A stretch of 64,000 nucleotides of DNA from Gordius sp. MW1 (GCA_964036665.1 OZ038530.1:15385001-15449000); one strand, 5' to 3'. Counted from the stretch's first letter, positions 35,398 through 48,517 are shown. The notes: a model not told the origin generated them from the letters alone. Program-made: numbers and translations.

Positions 35398-37097
35398 ATT
35401 CAATTAGCTTACGCTAATGTTAATAGATTTTTAAAGGGTACGATTGGAGTGAACCACGTCTATATATATAGTCTCTAATTTATAATTGGGAATGCGCGTT
35501 GGGATATTGATAAATGAATGAGTAGAGATCAAAAACAATAACATTTTCTTTGTTATTATTAAACATTAAATAATTATAATTAATATAAGATATTTAAAAA
35601 ATTTTTATACTTTATGGTGCACACAAATATCTAAATGATTTTGTAACGGGCTTTCCAGCGGGCCTTACTTATATTTATGCCGGCCCGAGCGCTAGTTAGT
35701 TCTTTTTGAAGCAAAAGCCCAACTGGCGGGTTGAATTTTTAAACACGGCCGGGCCAGACCGTGGCGGTAGGTGAAATTAGCCGCAATAAAATAAAATTTT
35801 ATTTATAACGAATAATGCATATTGTTAAATAACAACAAAACTATTAAAGTTGAAGGATTATATTATTGCAACATAAAATTATATGGCGTATAGTGAGTTT
35901 GTATAAATAAATTAAAACCCAAAATGGAATCGGTATACTGACAAGCATTTTTATTTTTTGCAAAATGACCAATGGTATTGCCCCAATCCCCAATAATATA
36001 GCATATATAGAGGGTTTTAAAAATCTTGCATTTTTTCATTGGTTAATAAATAACAAAGCAACAAAGCGTGATAGAAACCCATAAATTGCATAGCAATTAA
36101 TAAGTCGCTTAGCTCGATTAAAAGATTTATTTCACATAGATAGTTTTTATTTATTAAGTTAAGATATTAGATAATTGCTTGGGGGGTCCAAAAGGGTCAC
36201 GATTTTTCCTTTGGGGGGGGGCGCTTTGCCCCCATGGCCTACCCTAGCTACGCCACTGCTGAAAATACAGAATAATACAAAAAAATAATTGTTTTAAACC
36301 GTTAAATAAAATTTCAAAAATTTGAAAGTTTATATCTTACATTTATAAATTTAATTAATTAAACTGTAGCAAGATATTAGGCTCTTAATTCTCTAATTAT
36401 CATAAATATCCTTGTTTTTCTTTCACCTAAGTTGGAATTTTTTGCTATTTGATATTTGTATTCAATTTTAATTTTGTAATTAATATGTCTCCTTTGAAAA
36501 ACATCAAAGCTTTAGACTATTGCTTTGCTGTTAAGGGGATCAAAGAAGGATTCATGTAACACTAACTATTGTTTATGTGAAAGTCGTTTATAGATCGATA
36601 TAATTACCTATAAAGGCATAAATCTGTTTTTTCTCAGGCCTAAAAAATAAGATTTCTACAAAAACTATTGATCTATAAATATGCTTAATATGTTGCAATT
36701 TAATATATATATATATAGCAAAATATGAGATTTCATTTTTATACCAAATAATTCTTATGGGCAAGCGAAAAGCTGGTTTAAGGGATAGTATAATTTTATT
36801 TTAACTTAGAGTAAAATACTAAGCTACCATTATTTGTACCCCCCGCCCTATGCCCGGATATTTATTATTGTGGGAAAAAGTTTATGTTATAAATCTTTGT
36901 AAATGTTTATCCATTTTGCATGCTCATTTTTTTAATGCCTATCTATGATCAAAATAAAACCTATAATTTTAAATTCCACATAGTGCCCTTTGCTGTTACA
37001 ATAGTGTCGCTTCGTAAAATATTGGTTATCTATTGGGATGATTTAGGTGGGCAAGGTCATCCCAAATACAATAATATTTTTCACACTAAGCACATAT
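35398..37097. other. Repeat debris, no gene seen
   Basis: Contains GGCCCG-rich bits (35640-35770) like worn hAT ends, a partial copy of the T-arm repeat (about 35955-36105, with AAATTGCATAGCAATTAATA) and a TAGCTACGCCACTG end near 36243. Confidence 0.45.
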
Positions 37098-37105
37098 GCT
37101 ACGTA

Positions 37106-37271
37106 TATGGGCGTGGCCAGGGGGGGGGGGAAGGGGGGCAGGGGGAGGGGGGAGCGGCGCCTACCTCACCCTAAATGGCGATAAAAAATATTTTGAATGC
37201 AAAAATCCTTAAAAATTAAAAAAATTATGTTTTGCCCCCCCCCTTTAATCCAAAACCTGGCTACGCCCATG
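37106..37271. mobile_element. CATGGGCGTAGCC MITE, 166 bp
   Basis: Left TATGGGCGTGGCCAGG, right CTGGCTACGCCCATG, flanked by GCTACGTA and GCTACGTG (37098-37105, 37272-37279). About 430 bp upstream of the SOD start codon. Confidence 0.86.
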
Positions 37272-37705
37272 GCTACGTGTGATCTTTGCCAAATTATGAG
37301 TGCATGCCAATTTTGATTTTAAGCCAAATTTAAAATAGCCGTGACGAATAGTTTTTAGTAAAAAAAAGCATTTTTTAAACTAGGATTTACTAGTGAAATG
37401 TATAAATTAACTCAACTATTTAAATTTTTATTTACCAAGCTATTAGGCGTGTCGGTGTTTGAATGAGAGGTGAATGAGTTAAAAAGGATGTTTCAAGGTC
37501 TTATCACCTACGACATCTGATGCTGCCTGATTAACTATCCTATTCATTCAATTTTTCCCGATACCTAAAATTTGTTTGCCATTTTACCGCACCAATATCT
37601 ATTTGTAATTCGGAGTTTCACAAATTCAATATCCTTTTATAACCAGATTGATTGTATAAACGAAATATTAAAGATCTTTGAAAATTATTATTTAAACGAG
37701 AAATT

Positions 37706-40302
37706 ATGACTTCCATCATGGCATTCTGCGTCTTCGCTGGGGCACTCAAGGGCCGAATAAATTTTCAGGAATTAGTAATACAATCTCATTGATAATTATT
37801 ATAATTAAATTAAAAAAAAATTGTTTAATTACTTATTTTTCTCAAAACGCCTTTTTTTATTTAAAACGCTTGTCATTTTGTAGGGCAATAAGAGCGTTCT
37901 TATGACCGGCAATATAAATGGTCTTTCACCGGGCATGCATGGTTTTCATGTTCACGAATTCGGGAATTTGGGAAATAGTAAGTTTAATTTCACTTGTTTT
38001 TGATCAGATTAGTGTGCATATTGCTAAATTTATTTTACATACATTTGTTGCTTTTTAAATTTGATAAATAATAATTTTGAAAGCTGCTAATAACATTATT
38101 TTGCTAATAATAACTAATAAAAAATGAGGTTTACTTCAAAAATTAATATACTTTTTTGATTTATTATAATAATAGCAAATTTCACTCAACTTTATTTAAT
38201 TAAAGTTTTGACAACTCATTGTGGGTTTCTGTGTTGATTGCTTGCTAAAAAATTGCCTTGAGCAAATTAATTATAGCTAGTGAATGATCGAAGTGATATA
38301 GAGAAACTATTTTTATAATTCAAAATAATAGCAACCTTTTTTCCCAAGATGGTTTATTTAAAGCCGAAAACTTAATTAAGATGCCATATATTTTCTTCTC
38401 TGTCGTATTTTAAACTGCTTTAATTTTCGGGGAGACCTCGTTCTAAATAATGAATATATATTGGGTTGAGGCGGGCCGTAAATTTTTAAATTATTGGTAA
38501 GTTTTTAAACTCGGAATCTAAATCAATTCAAAATGTCATATATGGTGGTATGGGCGTAGCCAGCATTGGCATTAGAGGGGGGGGGCAATAATGATTTAGG
38601 GAGGGGCAAACTGATAATTATTTGAAACTTTAGCCGAGGGTATAGCCGCCCCTCCCTGCCTCCTTCTGGATACGCCCATGAATGGTGGTATAATGCTCGT
38701 TAACTGAAATTATTTTAAACACTGACACATCCTATCTTTGTTAAATACTAAAACAATTATGGGGGTTCCTTAAAATTTCCTATAATTAATGGGCGAAAAG
38801 TTACAACTTTAACCCTCGAGAGCATTCGTGGGACACCACGGACCCCACGATAGTTATAAACTTAAATATAAAACGCGTTTACAGATGAATTGATCTGGCC
38901 TTTTCAGTAGGCTAATATTTTACCAAGAACTAAATTTGGGGAAAATTTTATAACTTTTGGCCCACTACTTTTTAAAATATAGCATCTTTTTGGCCACAGG
39001 GGTCCTGTGTACCCTACGAATAAATGTTTGCACTTTTTTTTTATATCATCATATGTTTGTGCAATTATATTTTTTTATCCATTTCCGACTTTCTTTTAAT
39101 AAAAAATCATTTTAATTTTGATTCATTTCATGGTATATGATGTTAAGAGGTAAAATGAGGCGAGGCATTAAAATTAAAAAAAAATATTATGACTTCAGAA
39201 AAATGTTAATAATTTTTGTAATATTGTTTTATCAAAATTTATACCACCAATTAAGAGTCATTTACAAACATATATTGAAAATCTGAGATTATTTCAATTT
39301 ATAGTTCAATAGTTTAAGAAGTTAAAAAATGGGGCCAAATATACCCCACGAATGCTCTCGCGTTCAAGGTTTTCAGGAATACTCTCGAGGGTTAAGGACA
39401 CATGCTTTAACAATATTTCGACATTTTACTTAATTTAGGTGTGCAAAAATTTAAACGTTATTTTTCAATTTAGGCTGCATGGCTGCTGGGAACCATTTTA
39501 ACCCAGCCCTATTGAATCATGGGGGACCCCACGATGCGGTTAGGTAATCTTTATGCATTTATTATTTAAAAATATTAGACTTAAATCTCAACGAATAAAT
39601 AAAGGTTATAAAAATGCGCCGTTTTGTTTTAAAAATCTATATTTTTGACAGGCATGCAGGTGATTTTGGCAATATCGAATCAAATGCCGAACAAAATGCC
39701 CACATATATGTTATTGATAGTGGGATCAGTTTGGATCCAGCCAACCAATTTTCCATATTAAATAGAACTCTAGTGGTAAAATTATTTCGCTTACATCTAT
39801 AACTTTATTTATAATCACTATTTGCCATTCGGCTTTGTTAGGGATGAGGGGTGAATAAGGTAGTGTGCATACTTTATTGATTTTTTACTATATGGCGATT
39901 ATGGCCAATTCCTTATCTAATAAAGTTTATAACAGACGTTGTTAATTTATGATATTAGTTATCACAACTAGCCAAGTGTTGTTTTATTATCTGTTTTATA
40001 TTTCTTTAACAACCTTTATGGCATCTAAATAAAATATAAGACTATTAATAACGAACTATTCAAGTAAATTTTAGAAATTCCATATAAGTAGCTAGATAAT
40101 AGTTCATAAAGTTTGCTAAAAAGGTGGCCATCGTAAAAGTCAACTTGTTGAGGAATTACTGCTGATTGATACCTCATTTCATTTATTTTATGAATTTAAG
40201 GTGCATGCCAAACCAGATGATTTGGGCAAAGGAGGAAATCCTGAAAGTTTAAAAACTGGGAATGCTGGCACCAGACTGGATTGCTGCTTAATTACACGAT
40301 AA
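37706..40302 (+). CDS. SOD1: Cu/Zn superoxide dismutase, cytosolic, five exons
   Basis: Exons 37706-37774, 37884-37977, 39474-39543, 39652-39775 and 40201-40302 join in phase (GT-AG throughout) to 152 residues, the usual length. The enzyme converts superoxide to oxygen and peroxide. Copper ligands are the two His of HGFHVHEFG, His in NHFNP and His in LVVHAKPDD. Zinc ligands are the NHFNP His, HGGPHD, RHAGD and its Asp. The disulfide pair lies in GCMAAG and RLDCC, and the active-site Arg is in TRLDCC. There is no signal peptide, so it is cytosolic. An in-frame second ATG at 37718 could be the true start and fits the family better ([16 protein letters not shown]). Intron 2 carries a MITE. Confidence 0.95.
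38550..38681. mobile_element. CATGGGCGTAGCC MITE, 132 bp, in SOD intron 2
   Basis: Left ATGGGCGTAGCCAGC, right GGATACGCCCATGA, flanked by ATGGTGGT on both sides (38542-38549, 38682-38689). Confidence 0.85.
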
Positions 40303-40912
40303 GTGAAATCTATCTGTTATAAATCTTAATTCGCCAGATTTTAGACAATTTAGTATATGTTTAAATTAGCCCATGAACGTAATATGTAGCGTAGCGATAT
40401 TTTCTAATAATTTTATTTTAGCTAATAATAGTTAAATTTATTGACTTTATGAAAATACTAACCATTTTCATTACATTTATACGAGTCAGATGAAATCATC
40501 GGCTTTTCATTCAAACCCTCAAACCTGGTGCTTCATGGCTCTTATAATTTTTATGACACGCTTGTTAATGTAATACATCATCAATTCACACATTGCTACG
40601 AAGATAAAATTCGCGATATTTATTTCTGCAAATTTCACTCATAGTTATTTTTGAATCACTTTACAACGATGAAACTTTAATTTATTCCACACTAACTTGT
40701 ATCAAGTTACAAATTTAGATATAAATTTTGAAATTTCATAGTACTACATAGTTATTTGACTTTTGTAATATTTATTGTATGAAAAATAAATATATCACAT
40801 AGCTCGAACACCCTTGGCAACTTATAAATGTTTTAAAATAAGAACTAAATTAATTACATTTACTACTAATTGCCATCTAAAAGTCTTCAAGGTCGAATTT
40901 TAGAGTGATACC
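40303..40912. other. Downstream flank of SOD, no gene seen
   Basis: AT-rich. It has several AATAAA-like motifs (for example near 40788) that could serve 3' end formation, but none is clearly placed. Confidence 0.4.
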
Positions 40913-41077
40913 CATGGGCGTAGCCAGTTGGGATTAGAGGAGGGGGGGGGGGGCAATAAAGATTTAGTGAAGGGCAAAATGATAATTTTTTTAAATTTTA
41001 GCCTAATTAAATTTAACGAATTTTTGAATTTAGAGGGGGGCAGCCGTCCCTCTCTGCCTCCCCCTGACTAGCCCATA
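40913..41077. mobile_element. CATGGGCGTAGCC MITE, 165 bp
   Basis: Left CATGGGCGTAGCCAG, right end decayed to TGACTAGCCCATA. Flanks GTGATACC and ATTATACC match at six of eight positions. Confidence 0.7.
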
Positions 41078-42099
41078 ATTATACCTGAAATAAGACTGAC
41101 AACAATAAAAATTCCCACTTCACTAGACTGTTATGAACGAAGGTTGGCCTGGACGTAAAATGGAAAGACTTTTACAAGTGGCCCAAGATTAAGGCATGGC
41201 AATAATTAGCACCTTATTGAATGAAGATTATATCGTAACTCATAGAAATTTAAATCAGATTGACTAATATTTCATAAAATAGATTCTATGGAGGATTAAC
41301 GTTGGCAAGTAATATCGGGGTATGAACTGGCAATGGACCATGGAAGAAGATATTCCAGAAAATAAAAGTAAGCAAGCCTGAAATTTGGATATGAAATGCT
41401 AAAGAAAGAGCTGAAACGATAAATACCATCGGAAAGCCTTTTCGCTATTGATTAGGTACCATTGAACGCGAGTGGAACTTAGACCAATAGGAGAAACTTA
41501 CTGCAAGCACTAAAGAAAGGGGAAGATATTAGAATAGATCAAAGGAGCCAGGGTTATGAATAGAGAACCATAGTGATAGGATCAATAGGTTAGCAAAAAA
41601 GGAAGCCATGTATAAAAGATAGCATAAATCGTGATTTAGAGAATTGTAAGTACATCTGGAGGCAAAAATGGCTGCAAAAATAGCAGCTGTAATAAAATAT
41701 GCTGAATATACACCGAGGTTCGATAACACAGGTCTACAAAAAAACACGTGACAACGGTTAAAATACTTTTATATAGTTTTTTGTGATGAACACGAATATG
41801 TTTTTCGTTTTTTCCTACACGTCCATTTTTGAAATAATTGAGTTTAAAGCTGCGAAAATGAGCTTTTTTGCCTCTTTTTGGGTTGATTTCACAAGACCAT
41901 TATTTTTTGTCGGTAATTAGCAACCCGGGCGGTAAAGAAGGTGACAAGCTTATGTATAAAAGGAAAAATATTTAATAGTGTTATCGTTATGACATGATCT
42001 TTAAGTGATCACATAAGAGGGTCGAACCAATTTAAACCCTAGGTAAATAAGGTGGAAAGGATATATCACATAAAGATGTCACCAATGACAAATCTCTAC
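41078..42099. other. Less AT-rich stretch, no gene seen
   Basis: Between about 41100 and 41750 the base mix is richer in GA than the surroundings (GGAAGAAGATATTCC, GAAAGAGCTGAAACG). It has frequent stops in all frames. It may be an old retroelement relic, but no domain is readable. Confidence 0.35.
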
Positions 42100-42252
42100 C
42101 ATGGATGTAGTCAGCATTGGAATTAGAGGGGGGCAATAATGATTTAGGGAGGGGCTGAATCATCATTCTTTGAAATTTTAGCCATATTTTAATAAATACA
42201 ACAAATCTTTAAATTTAGAGAGGGCATCCACCTCTCCCTGGATACGCCCATG
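42100..42252. mobile_element. CATGGGCGTAGCC MITE, about 153 bp, decayed
   Basis: CCATGGATGTAGTCAGC at the left, GGATACGCCCATG at the right; both ends match the family with changes. No clear target duplication remains. Confidence 0.65.
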
Positions 42253-42764
42253 ACCCCTGCTAATTTAGAGTCAAAAATAGATAGTCTAAATTATATTAGA
42301 GGTGAAAAAAGTTGGAGTACACATGAAAAAGATGCAGAAAGGTTAAGCTATAGAATTATATCAAGTATGGAAGCATGCCTGGGGGTAGGGGTTACGATTA
42401 GGATTGTTTGACAAGATATTTTTTAAAAAAATACCCCAAAAACAAAGAATTGTACAATCTTGAAAAAAGGCAAAGGGGAACCCAAGTAGTGTTGCATTTA
42501 AAGATGCATTAATTTAACTTGCCACTCCTTAAAATTTATTAAAATAATTTTGGTAAAGAGACGAAAGATGTTTTTAGATTCGTTACTTTTAGATGTATTA
42601 TTGATGAAGCAATTTAGTAATGTTGTTCAGTCCCACACCAGTTTATAATGAATTTTATAAAGCTTCCCCAATTTAAAATTTTTAAATTAAAAAATGTCGC
42701 GTAATTCTTTAATAGTGATGCACCTTTTAAATTTAGAGATACCAGACATTTAATCACTAAGATA

Positions 42765-44354
42765 TTATTGTATATTATATTTATTAAAATATTCCGCGAA
42801 AAAAGATTTTGAGATATACATGCCATAAAGGGAACATAATGTAATAACATGAGAAACGATGCTAAAATGGAATAAAAATTTATTAATATATATTCTTCCA
42901 ATCGTTTGGTTGGTAAAAAAGGTGATTGCTGAAATGAGGGATAATAATGTGAAGAATGTCATAAGTGAATTATATACAAACTTAGTCAATAAATTATTAA
43001 GCACGATTTTTGTGTGAATTGAGATAATAGTTGTTTCAAATACAATTAATATAAAATTTATTAAAGTTGGCATAAATTGATGGGTATGCATTCCATGCCA
43101 CACATATATAAATATAAAAGCTGGGACATAGCATAATATAGAATATAAATATAACAAGCAATTGTTATTGGTAGCAATTAGTGAAAGTAATGGATTATGA
43201 ATATAAAGTTTTACAAAATTATATAAACCTTTATCAAAGTGTTTCCATATGTGTGTGACTTTGTAAAAAGAGGATACACAGTTAGGATAAAACACCTCAT
43301 TCAAGTCGCTGGGAAAGTCATAACCCAATGTAAATAATGATAGGCAAATCAACAATTTTGATATTCCCCACATAACATGATACTCGAGATGAAACAAGTG
43401 AAAGTAAGAAAAAAGTATTCCAACTAATGCAAACCTTGATATCTTATTTAATACTTCAGGAAAATTCAAAAGCAATGAGCTATGAAAAAGATACTGTCCC
43501 CATTCAATAATATAAAAATAAACATATAATTTTATCAATAAATATAAAATATATTTAAAATTGTACAACGTAAGAATGCTTTTAGGATTAGTTTCAGGAA
43601 TAATTATATGTTGATAAAACAATTGGTATGAAATAAATGGACCAATATAAAATGTAGGCAAATAAAGTACATAAGCTATCCCATATTGCAAATGAGAAAT
43701 CATTTGTTTAATATTAATGCTATAACAATTTATAATGTCGAGCGAAAAACTCATCATTCTCAAACATGTATAGGCGTAAACAATATTTTGTTGGTGTAAT
43801 AATTCTTCATTATCAGTGTCTATGTTGTAGAAAAATGAGAGATAAAGATAAAATATATTAATCGAATAGATTATGGCATGACTGACACTTGCTTTTAACT
43901 TAGAGCTGATAATTGCAGTTAAGAACAACACAAGAACTTGTAAGATTAACCTCAACATAAAGGTAATGTCAAAGATCAAGATGACATTCACAGTTTGATA
44001 CAGATTTAAAAAGAATATAATAAGTACAGAGTTTATAATATAATATTTCTTTAACATAAAAAAAACTAGGTGCATCCATATGAATCCTAACATCGACCTG
44101 TAAATTTTATAGATGTACCGTTTCCAAATAAGCCAGTCTAAATCTGATTCATCTTTCAAGGAGCAATGGAATATAAAATTGGCTACATATGAATTGTTAT
44201 ATAAAAATAAATTGTCCGTATAATTTAGTAAAAAGGGTGATATGTTTTGAGAAACAACATACACAGTATAAAATGACACTAGGATGTTTTGGATAAAAAA
44301 CAATATAAAAGCAAGAGTTAATATATAGTTCCAATTTTGCAATTTTTTAAACAT
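42765..44354 (-). CDS. HHAT: MBOAT acyltransferase, HHAT/Rasp type (Hedgehog palmitoyltransferase), intronless
   Basis: One frame of 529 codons, highly hydrophobic, with about ten or more membrane segments. The C-terminal half carries the HHAT-like order: LLNFPEVLN, then CVSSFYKVTHIWKHFDKGLY (family pattern MWxxFDxGL), a short amphipathic block (YIHNP) and YVWHGMHTHQF, whose His is the invariant MBOAT catalytic residue. HHAT transfers palmitate to the N-terminal Cys of Hedgehog proteins in the endoplasmic reticulum. The frame is somewhat longer than the ~490-500 residues usual for HHAT. No introns break it, unlike its neighbours, and it has no stops. HHAT-like paralogues or other MBOATs (for example GUP1-like) remain possible. 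Confidence 0.75.
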   Translation of the reverse strand: MFKKLQNWNYILTLAFILFFIQNILVSFYTVYVVSQNISPFLLNYTDNLFLYNNSYVANFIFHCSLKDESDLDWLIWKRYIYKIYRSMLGFIWMHLVFFMLKKYYIINSVLIIFFLNLYQTVNVILIFDITFMLRLILQVLVLFLTAIISSKLKASVSHAIIYSINIFYLYLSFFYNIDTDNEELLHQQNIVYAYTCLRMMSFSLDIINCYSINIKQMISHLQYGIAYVLYLPTFYIGPFISYQLFYQHIIIPETNPKSILTLYNFKYILYLLIKLYVYFYIIEWGQYLFHSSLLLNFPEVLNKISRFALVGILFSYFHLFHLEYHVMWGISKLLICLSLFTLGYDFPSDLNEVFYPNCVSSFYKVTHIWKHFDKGLYNFVKLYIHNPLLSLIATNNNCLLYLYSILCYVPAFIFIYVWHGMHTHQFMPTLINFILIVFETTIISIHTKIVLNNLLTKFVYNSLMTFFTLLSLISAITFFTNQTIGRIYINKFLFHFSIVSHVITLCSLYGMYISKSFFAEYFNKYNIQ

Positions 44355-46149
44355 GCCGCTATGTATAACATATGGCTATGTACCAATAACAGATGTTTTA
44401 ACATTACGTTAACGTATTTGTTTCCAGTATTTATTTAAAGTTACATTTAACATTTGTTAAATTAAAATTTGAAATAGGCATACAACTTTATTTGATTTAT
44501 GACATACTGAGTTTGTAAAAGCATCTAGTGCACTTTCAAAAACCTCCTATATTCTAATTGCGGCGTCATATGGGGCCAAGATCATATACATCAAATAGCC
44601 TTGCAAAACCTCTTTGATCAATAGGGATGGTGTAGTATGCAGCTATACTGACAATGCACACAAACCACTGAAATCTAGAATTAACAAAGAATGCAATTAA
44701 AGATTCCGTAAATAAATAGATATTGTATTAACACTTTAAATAAAATTCAAATAAACTTTGACACAAACATTTTGCATTATGTTTTTAAATATCCACCTTT
44801 AGAATATAAAATTGTAAAATAAATTTGTTTGTATAACGGAGCTCAATTAAAATAATTACATATAATATATCTTTTTATTTAAATTCCGCAATTCAACTCT
44901 ACATACATGCTTTCAAGTTTACCATAAGTTTTTCGGATCTTTTTTAAATCTATCTACCTAATAATTTTAAAGCAGGCCACTATACAAAATTTGTGGGGCA
45001 GATCTCAATGGGAATTGTTTTGACTTTCAAAATTAAAAATTAATAATAAAGAACTTATCTTTTTTAATATCGGGCCCTATAAAAAGTATGACTAAGAACA
45101 AGTGTATTGATTTAATAGTAATAAAGCAATATTTTAGAGTTTTGCTAATTTTAAATGTATAAGGTAGTGGCAGGTTAAATGGGTGCCTATTTAAAAATTT
45201 TAAAAACTAAATCACTTACTACTCGTAAGTAGAGCTACTGTAAATCGTTTATTTTTATAATAGGTTAAATACATTTGACTTTAAATAGCCTAGGCGTGGC
45301 TTACACTATAATTCGCAAGGGCTAAAAAATTATTGAGCGACCACACAGCAAGAATAAATTAATTTTTTTAAATAATTCTACTCCAAGGCCAAAACAAGTA
45401 TTTTAATTTCATCTCTTGTTGCTTAGCGATACAGCTACACCACGTAAATTAAATTGCCTAACATTTACCGCTGTCGTGAAAATATTTGTTAACTATTAAC
45501 AATTAATACGTTTTATAAAATAAAATAAATAACCAGCTTTTATGGCTTTTAGTTGAATCAGATAGTTTTAGCGGTATTAAATAAAGTTGTAAGAGTTATC
45601 ATTTTATAAGTCTTATATAGGCTGCTTTTGTATTTCTGTTACAATTGCTAATGGTGGGATAAAAAAAAGTTGAATGATATTGACAATTAAGATTCAAAAT
45701 CTCAAATTAAATTCAAAAAAATGTGAAATCTTTTAGGCCTCCAACACAATTGACTTTTCAATTTTTAAAACTTTTTTAATTGTAGAGAGATAAAACCTAT
45801 CCCTTTTGAGATCACCCATTGGCGGCAAGAAATCTATTTTGAACTTTTTTCATAAGAACCTCGAAATTTTTAAATAAAAAACGGAACTTTTAAAATGCTT
45901 GCCCGCACATCCCTCTTTTTACATAATTAAAAACTATTTCAACATTTCAGAAATTAATCATTGTTTCCGCTCATCTAGTGCATTTTTACACCCAAACGTT
46001 TTAAAGTCGTACGAAGGCTTTTTAAAAACTTTATTAAAATTTTTTTAAAAATTTAATACCAACAATTGACTTCCAACATTCCTACCAACCAAATCAAGAG
46101 GATTGGGAATTTGTCCTTCCGGCAGCATATCGCTAGCTGTTTTTATGTC
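44355..46149. other. Upstream flank of the MBOAT gene, no gene seen
   Basis: AT-rich with no long frame. The promoter of the minus-strand MBOAT gene must lie here, but I see no defined element. Confidence 0.45.
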
Positions 46150-46805
46150 TAGTGTTTTGATCTCGTCTCGTCTCGGTCTCGAAAACATAATCTCGTCTCG
46201 TCTCGGGAGCGATTATAAAAATCTCGATCTCGTCTCAAAAATCTCGGTCTCGTCCGGTCTCGACTTTTTATATTTACGGAATAAAAATCTATCCTGTTTT
46301 ATTAAAAATATTAAATAAGTGTTAAAAATCCGAATGGCAAATAATATTTTTGAAAAACTTTAATACACAAACTTTTTAAAGATTTAGCGGGACACGACAT
46401 CTCATTGACAATATAAAGATATGAATTATTTCACGAAGATAACATTTTATATGGAAAGTGCAGAAAATAATTATAAATAAATTTGAAGTATAAAAAATTA
46501 AATTTTGTTATTCTAGCAAATTATAACATTTGTGTCAAATTCACTGTGTCTGTCAACTATAAATAGACTTAGAAAATAATAGGTTCGCTTATAGTTTACT
46601 TAGTTGCATAGTTGAGAAAATTAAGATCCTATATTAACCCTGGCTAAAGCTTCAAAGTAGACGTTAACATATTTAAGGCAAACGTTAAGTCCATTGTTAT
46701 TACCATCATCAATTATAGCCTATAGTGTTTATTGCATGTGTACTATAGCGTTAAAAACCACAAAGTACGAGTGACTTTTAATAATATTATTATTATTTAC
46801 AGAAT
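46150..46805 (-). mobile_element. GAGAC-family hAT-like element, partial (about 650 bp)
   Basis: Starts TAGTGTTTTGATCTCG, the inverse of the right end of the copy at 33782-35389, and runs through the same body in reverse (TCCGAATGGCAAATAATATT; CAAATTCACTGTGTCTGTCA) until the match stops near 46805. The other end is missing. Confidence 0.75.
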
Positions 46806-48060
46806 TGATAGCTAGTTGCCAGTATCGTAGGGAAGAAAGGGGGGGGGGGGGGGGTTTCGGGTTAGGACCCCCCCCCCCCCATTGACAAAAAAAATGAATT
46901 TTTTTTTCAAATTATACGGAAAAAGTATTAATAGGAGTCTTGTGTGTGTTGCGCATATAGAAATTATACTATCTGGATTAATTCTATATTTAAGATGAAA
47001 TCTACTAATTATAACATTACCTATACAAAAATTTATGTCCTGAGTGCGTGTTTTCTAACAAGAAAAATTTAATTCTCAATTATTTCTCAAAAAAACTATC
47101 TTAACCTCTAAATTAAACGAGGAAGATGCTGATTCAAGCCAAATTTTAGCAGTTGGGCGGGCGGGACAGTTATTGGTTCTGTTGGAAAATTTAAGCCTAT
47201 AAGGCCAATGCAAGTGTTTAGTCTAAACAATGGCCAGAGAAACAAAAAAATTGGAAAGACCTCTTTGCAATTTGCGTCTCTGAAGATATTATTAACGCAT
47301 TTTTGACCAAAAACCCATCGTAGATATTGAATTTATAAATTTTAATAAGTTTTTGTTTTTTCAAAATTTGACACAAAATTTACCCCCTTTCCCCTAATTA
47401 GATAGGCCTACCTCCGTCACTACTGAATATAAGCTTAATAAATTTTTGTTAAATAGTATCATTTAAAAAAAAAAAAATTAGTTTTTCCAAAATCGACAGT
47501 TTTCTACAAACTAATGAGGTTGAAGCTGTAAAAAATGCCCATTTTAACATTTTTTAGATTATATTCCCACGACATTCTAATTTATATTCAAAAATATTAA
47601 ATTCTTGTAGATTAAAGTTTCATCTATGGGTCCATTATTTTAATATTTTTGTTTCGCCGCTATTTATAAGCGTTAACGTGACCCCCTTCCCTTTTTTTCA
47701 TTAGAGTACATACTGGTGCGTACGCGATTTGTACTAACGCATTTCTCTCTCCTCTCTTTATCGTTTATCCTCCACTCCCAACCCCTTCAAGTGTGCTTGG
47801 CTACATGTGGGGGCGGCAGTGGAGGAGAAGGAGAAAATCATATTATCGTTTAGCGTAAAATTCTTTATACTTAAATTATTATTATTGGTCTTATTGCGGA
47901 ATGGAACAAAGTCAATATTTATAGACCTGTGTTATTATTTGCTGAATCTAATTATTAAACCAATTTTTTTTTTAAAAAGTATCGTAATTCATTTACGTTT
48001 GTATAATTTAACGTATGTTTTATGTGCTAGGTAATGCCCAAACCTCCATACAATGTATAG
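46806..48060. other. Intergenic DNA with facing G and C homopolymers
   Basis: Around 46842-46880 a G run of about 17 is followed shortly by a C run of about 15, possibly the remains of a G-rich MITE. The open frame at 47807-48034 has no domain. No gene is supported. Confidence 0.4.
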
Positions 48061-48517
48061 CCACGCGTGATAAATTTGAAACAGATAACCCAACCTCAAA
48101 TAAAACTTTCACCGAAATATACCATCTCCTACACATGCGGCAATGTGACCACTCACAATCTCGATAATTTACAAGTAAAAATAAGGAACTTTGAAGCTAA
48201 CAAATTTTTATTTTACAATTAAAAACTTAAACTTGATATTATCACGAATATCGTTGTATGAATTCATAAAATCTGTAAATAGGCGACAACTTTTGAAATG
48301 CTAAACTTTTTAAATAAAATAGGTATAACTTACTTAATAGTGTTCTAGTCTATTTGTAAAATATGTTACTTTGAGTTTGTTTTCAACATAAAATAAAATT
48401 ATTAAAATGTTATGTTTTTAGATGATTTGGAAGATCGACAATTCAGATTATCCCTGCACTTCGTTGAATTTTAATCCCGTAAATCCTGAGATCGTTCTTG
48501 TGTACGCCGATCATACG
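48061..48517 (+). CDS. WD40-like gene fragment, two exons
   Basis: Exon 48061-48174 (38 codons, after TATAG, before GTAAAA) and exon 48422-48517 (32 codons, after TTTTTAG, before GTAATA) are both phase 0 and join to a readable stretch: KLSPKYTISYTCGN, THNLDNLQMIWKID, then YPCTSLNFNPVNPEIVLVYA. The alternation of a strand, a xVWKI-like tryptophan and a CTSLNFNPxNPxxVLVxYADH strand is typical of WD40 blades, and loosely resembles Utp4/cirhin-type ribosome-biogenesis propellers. Next exons were not found with confidence; one possible exon lies near 49085-49145. It could also be a pseudogene fragment. Confidence 0.5.

Noticed and set aside
46842..46880. Facing G and C homopolymer runs considered as a regulatory hairpin
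   Set aside because: Such runs are common in the decayed MITEs of this window; nothing else supports a function.
47807..48034. 75-codon open frame rich in Leu, Ile and Phe
   Set aside because: No domain and the composition follows from AT-rich DNA.
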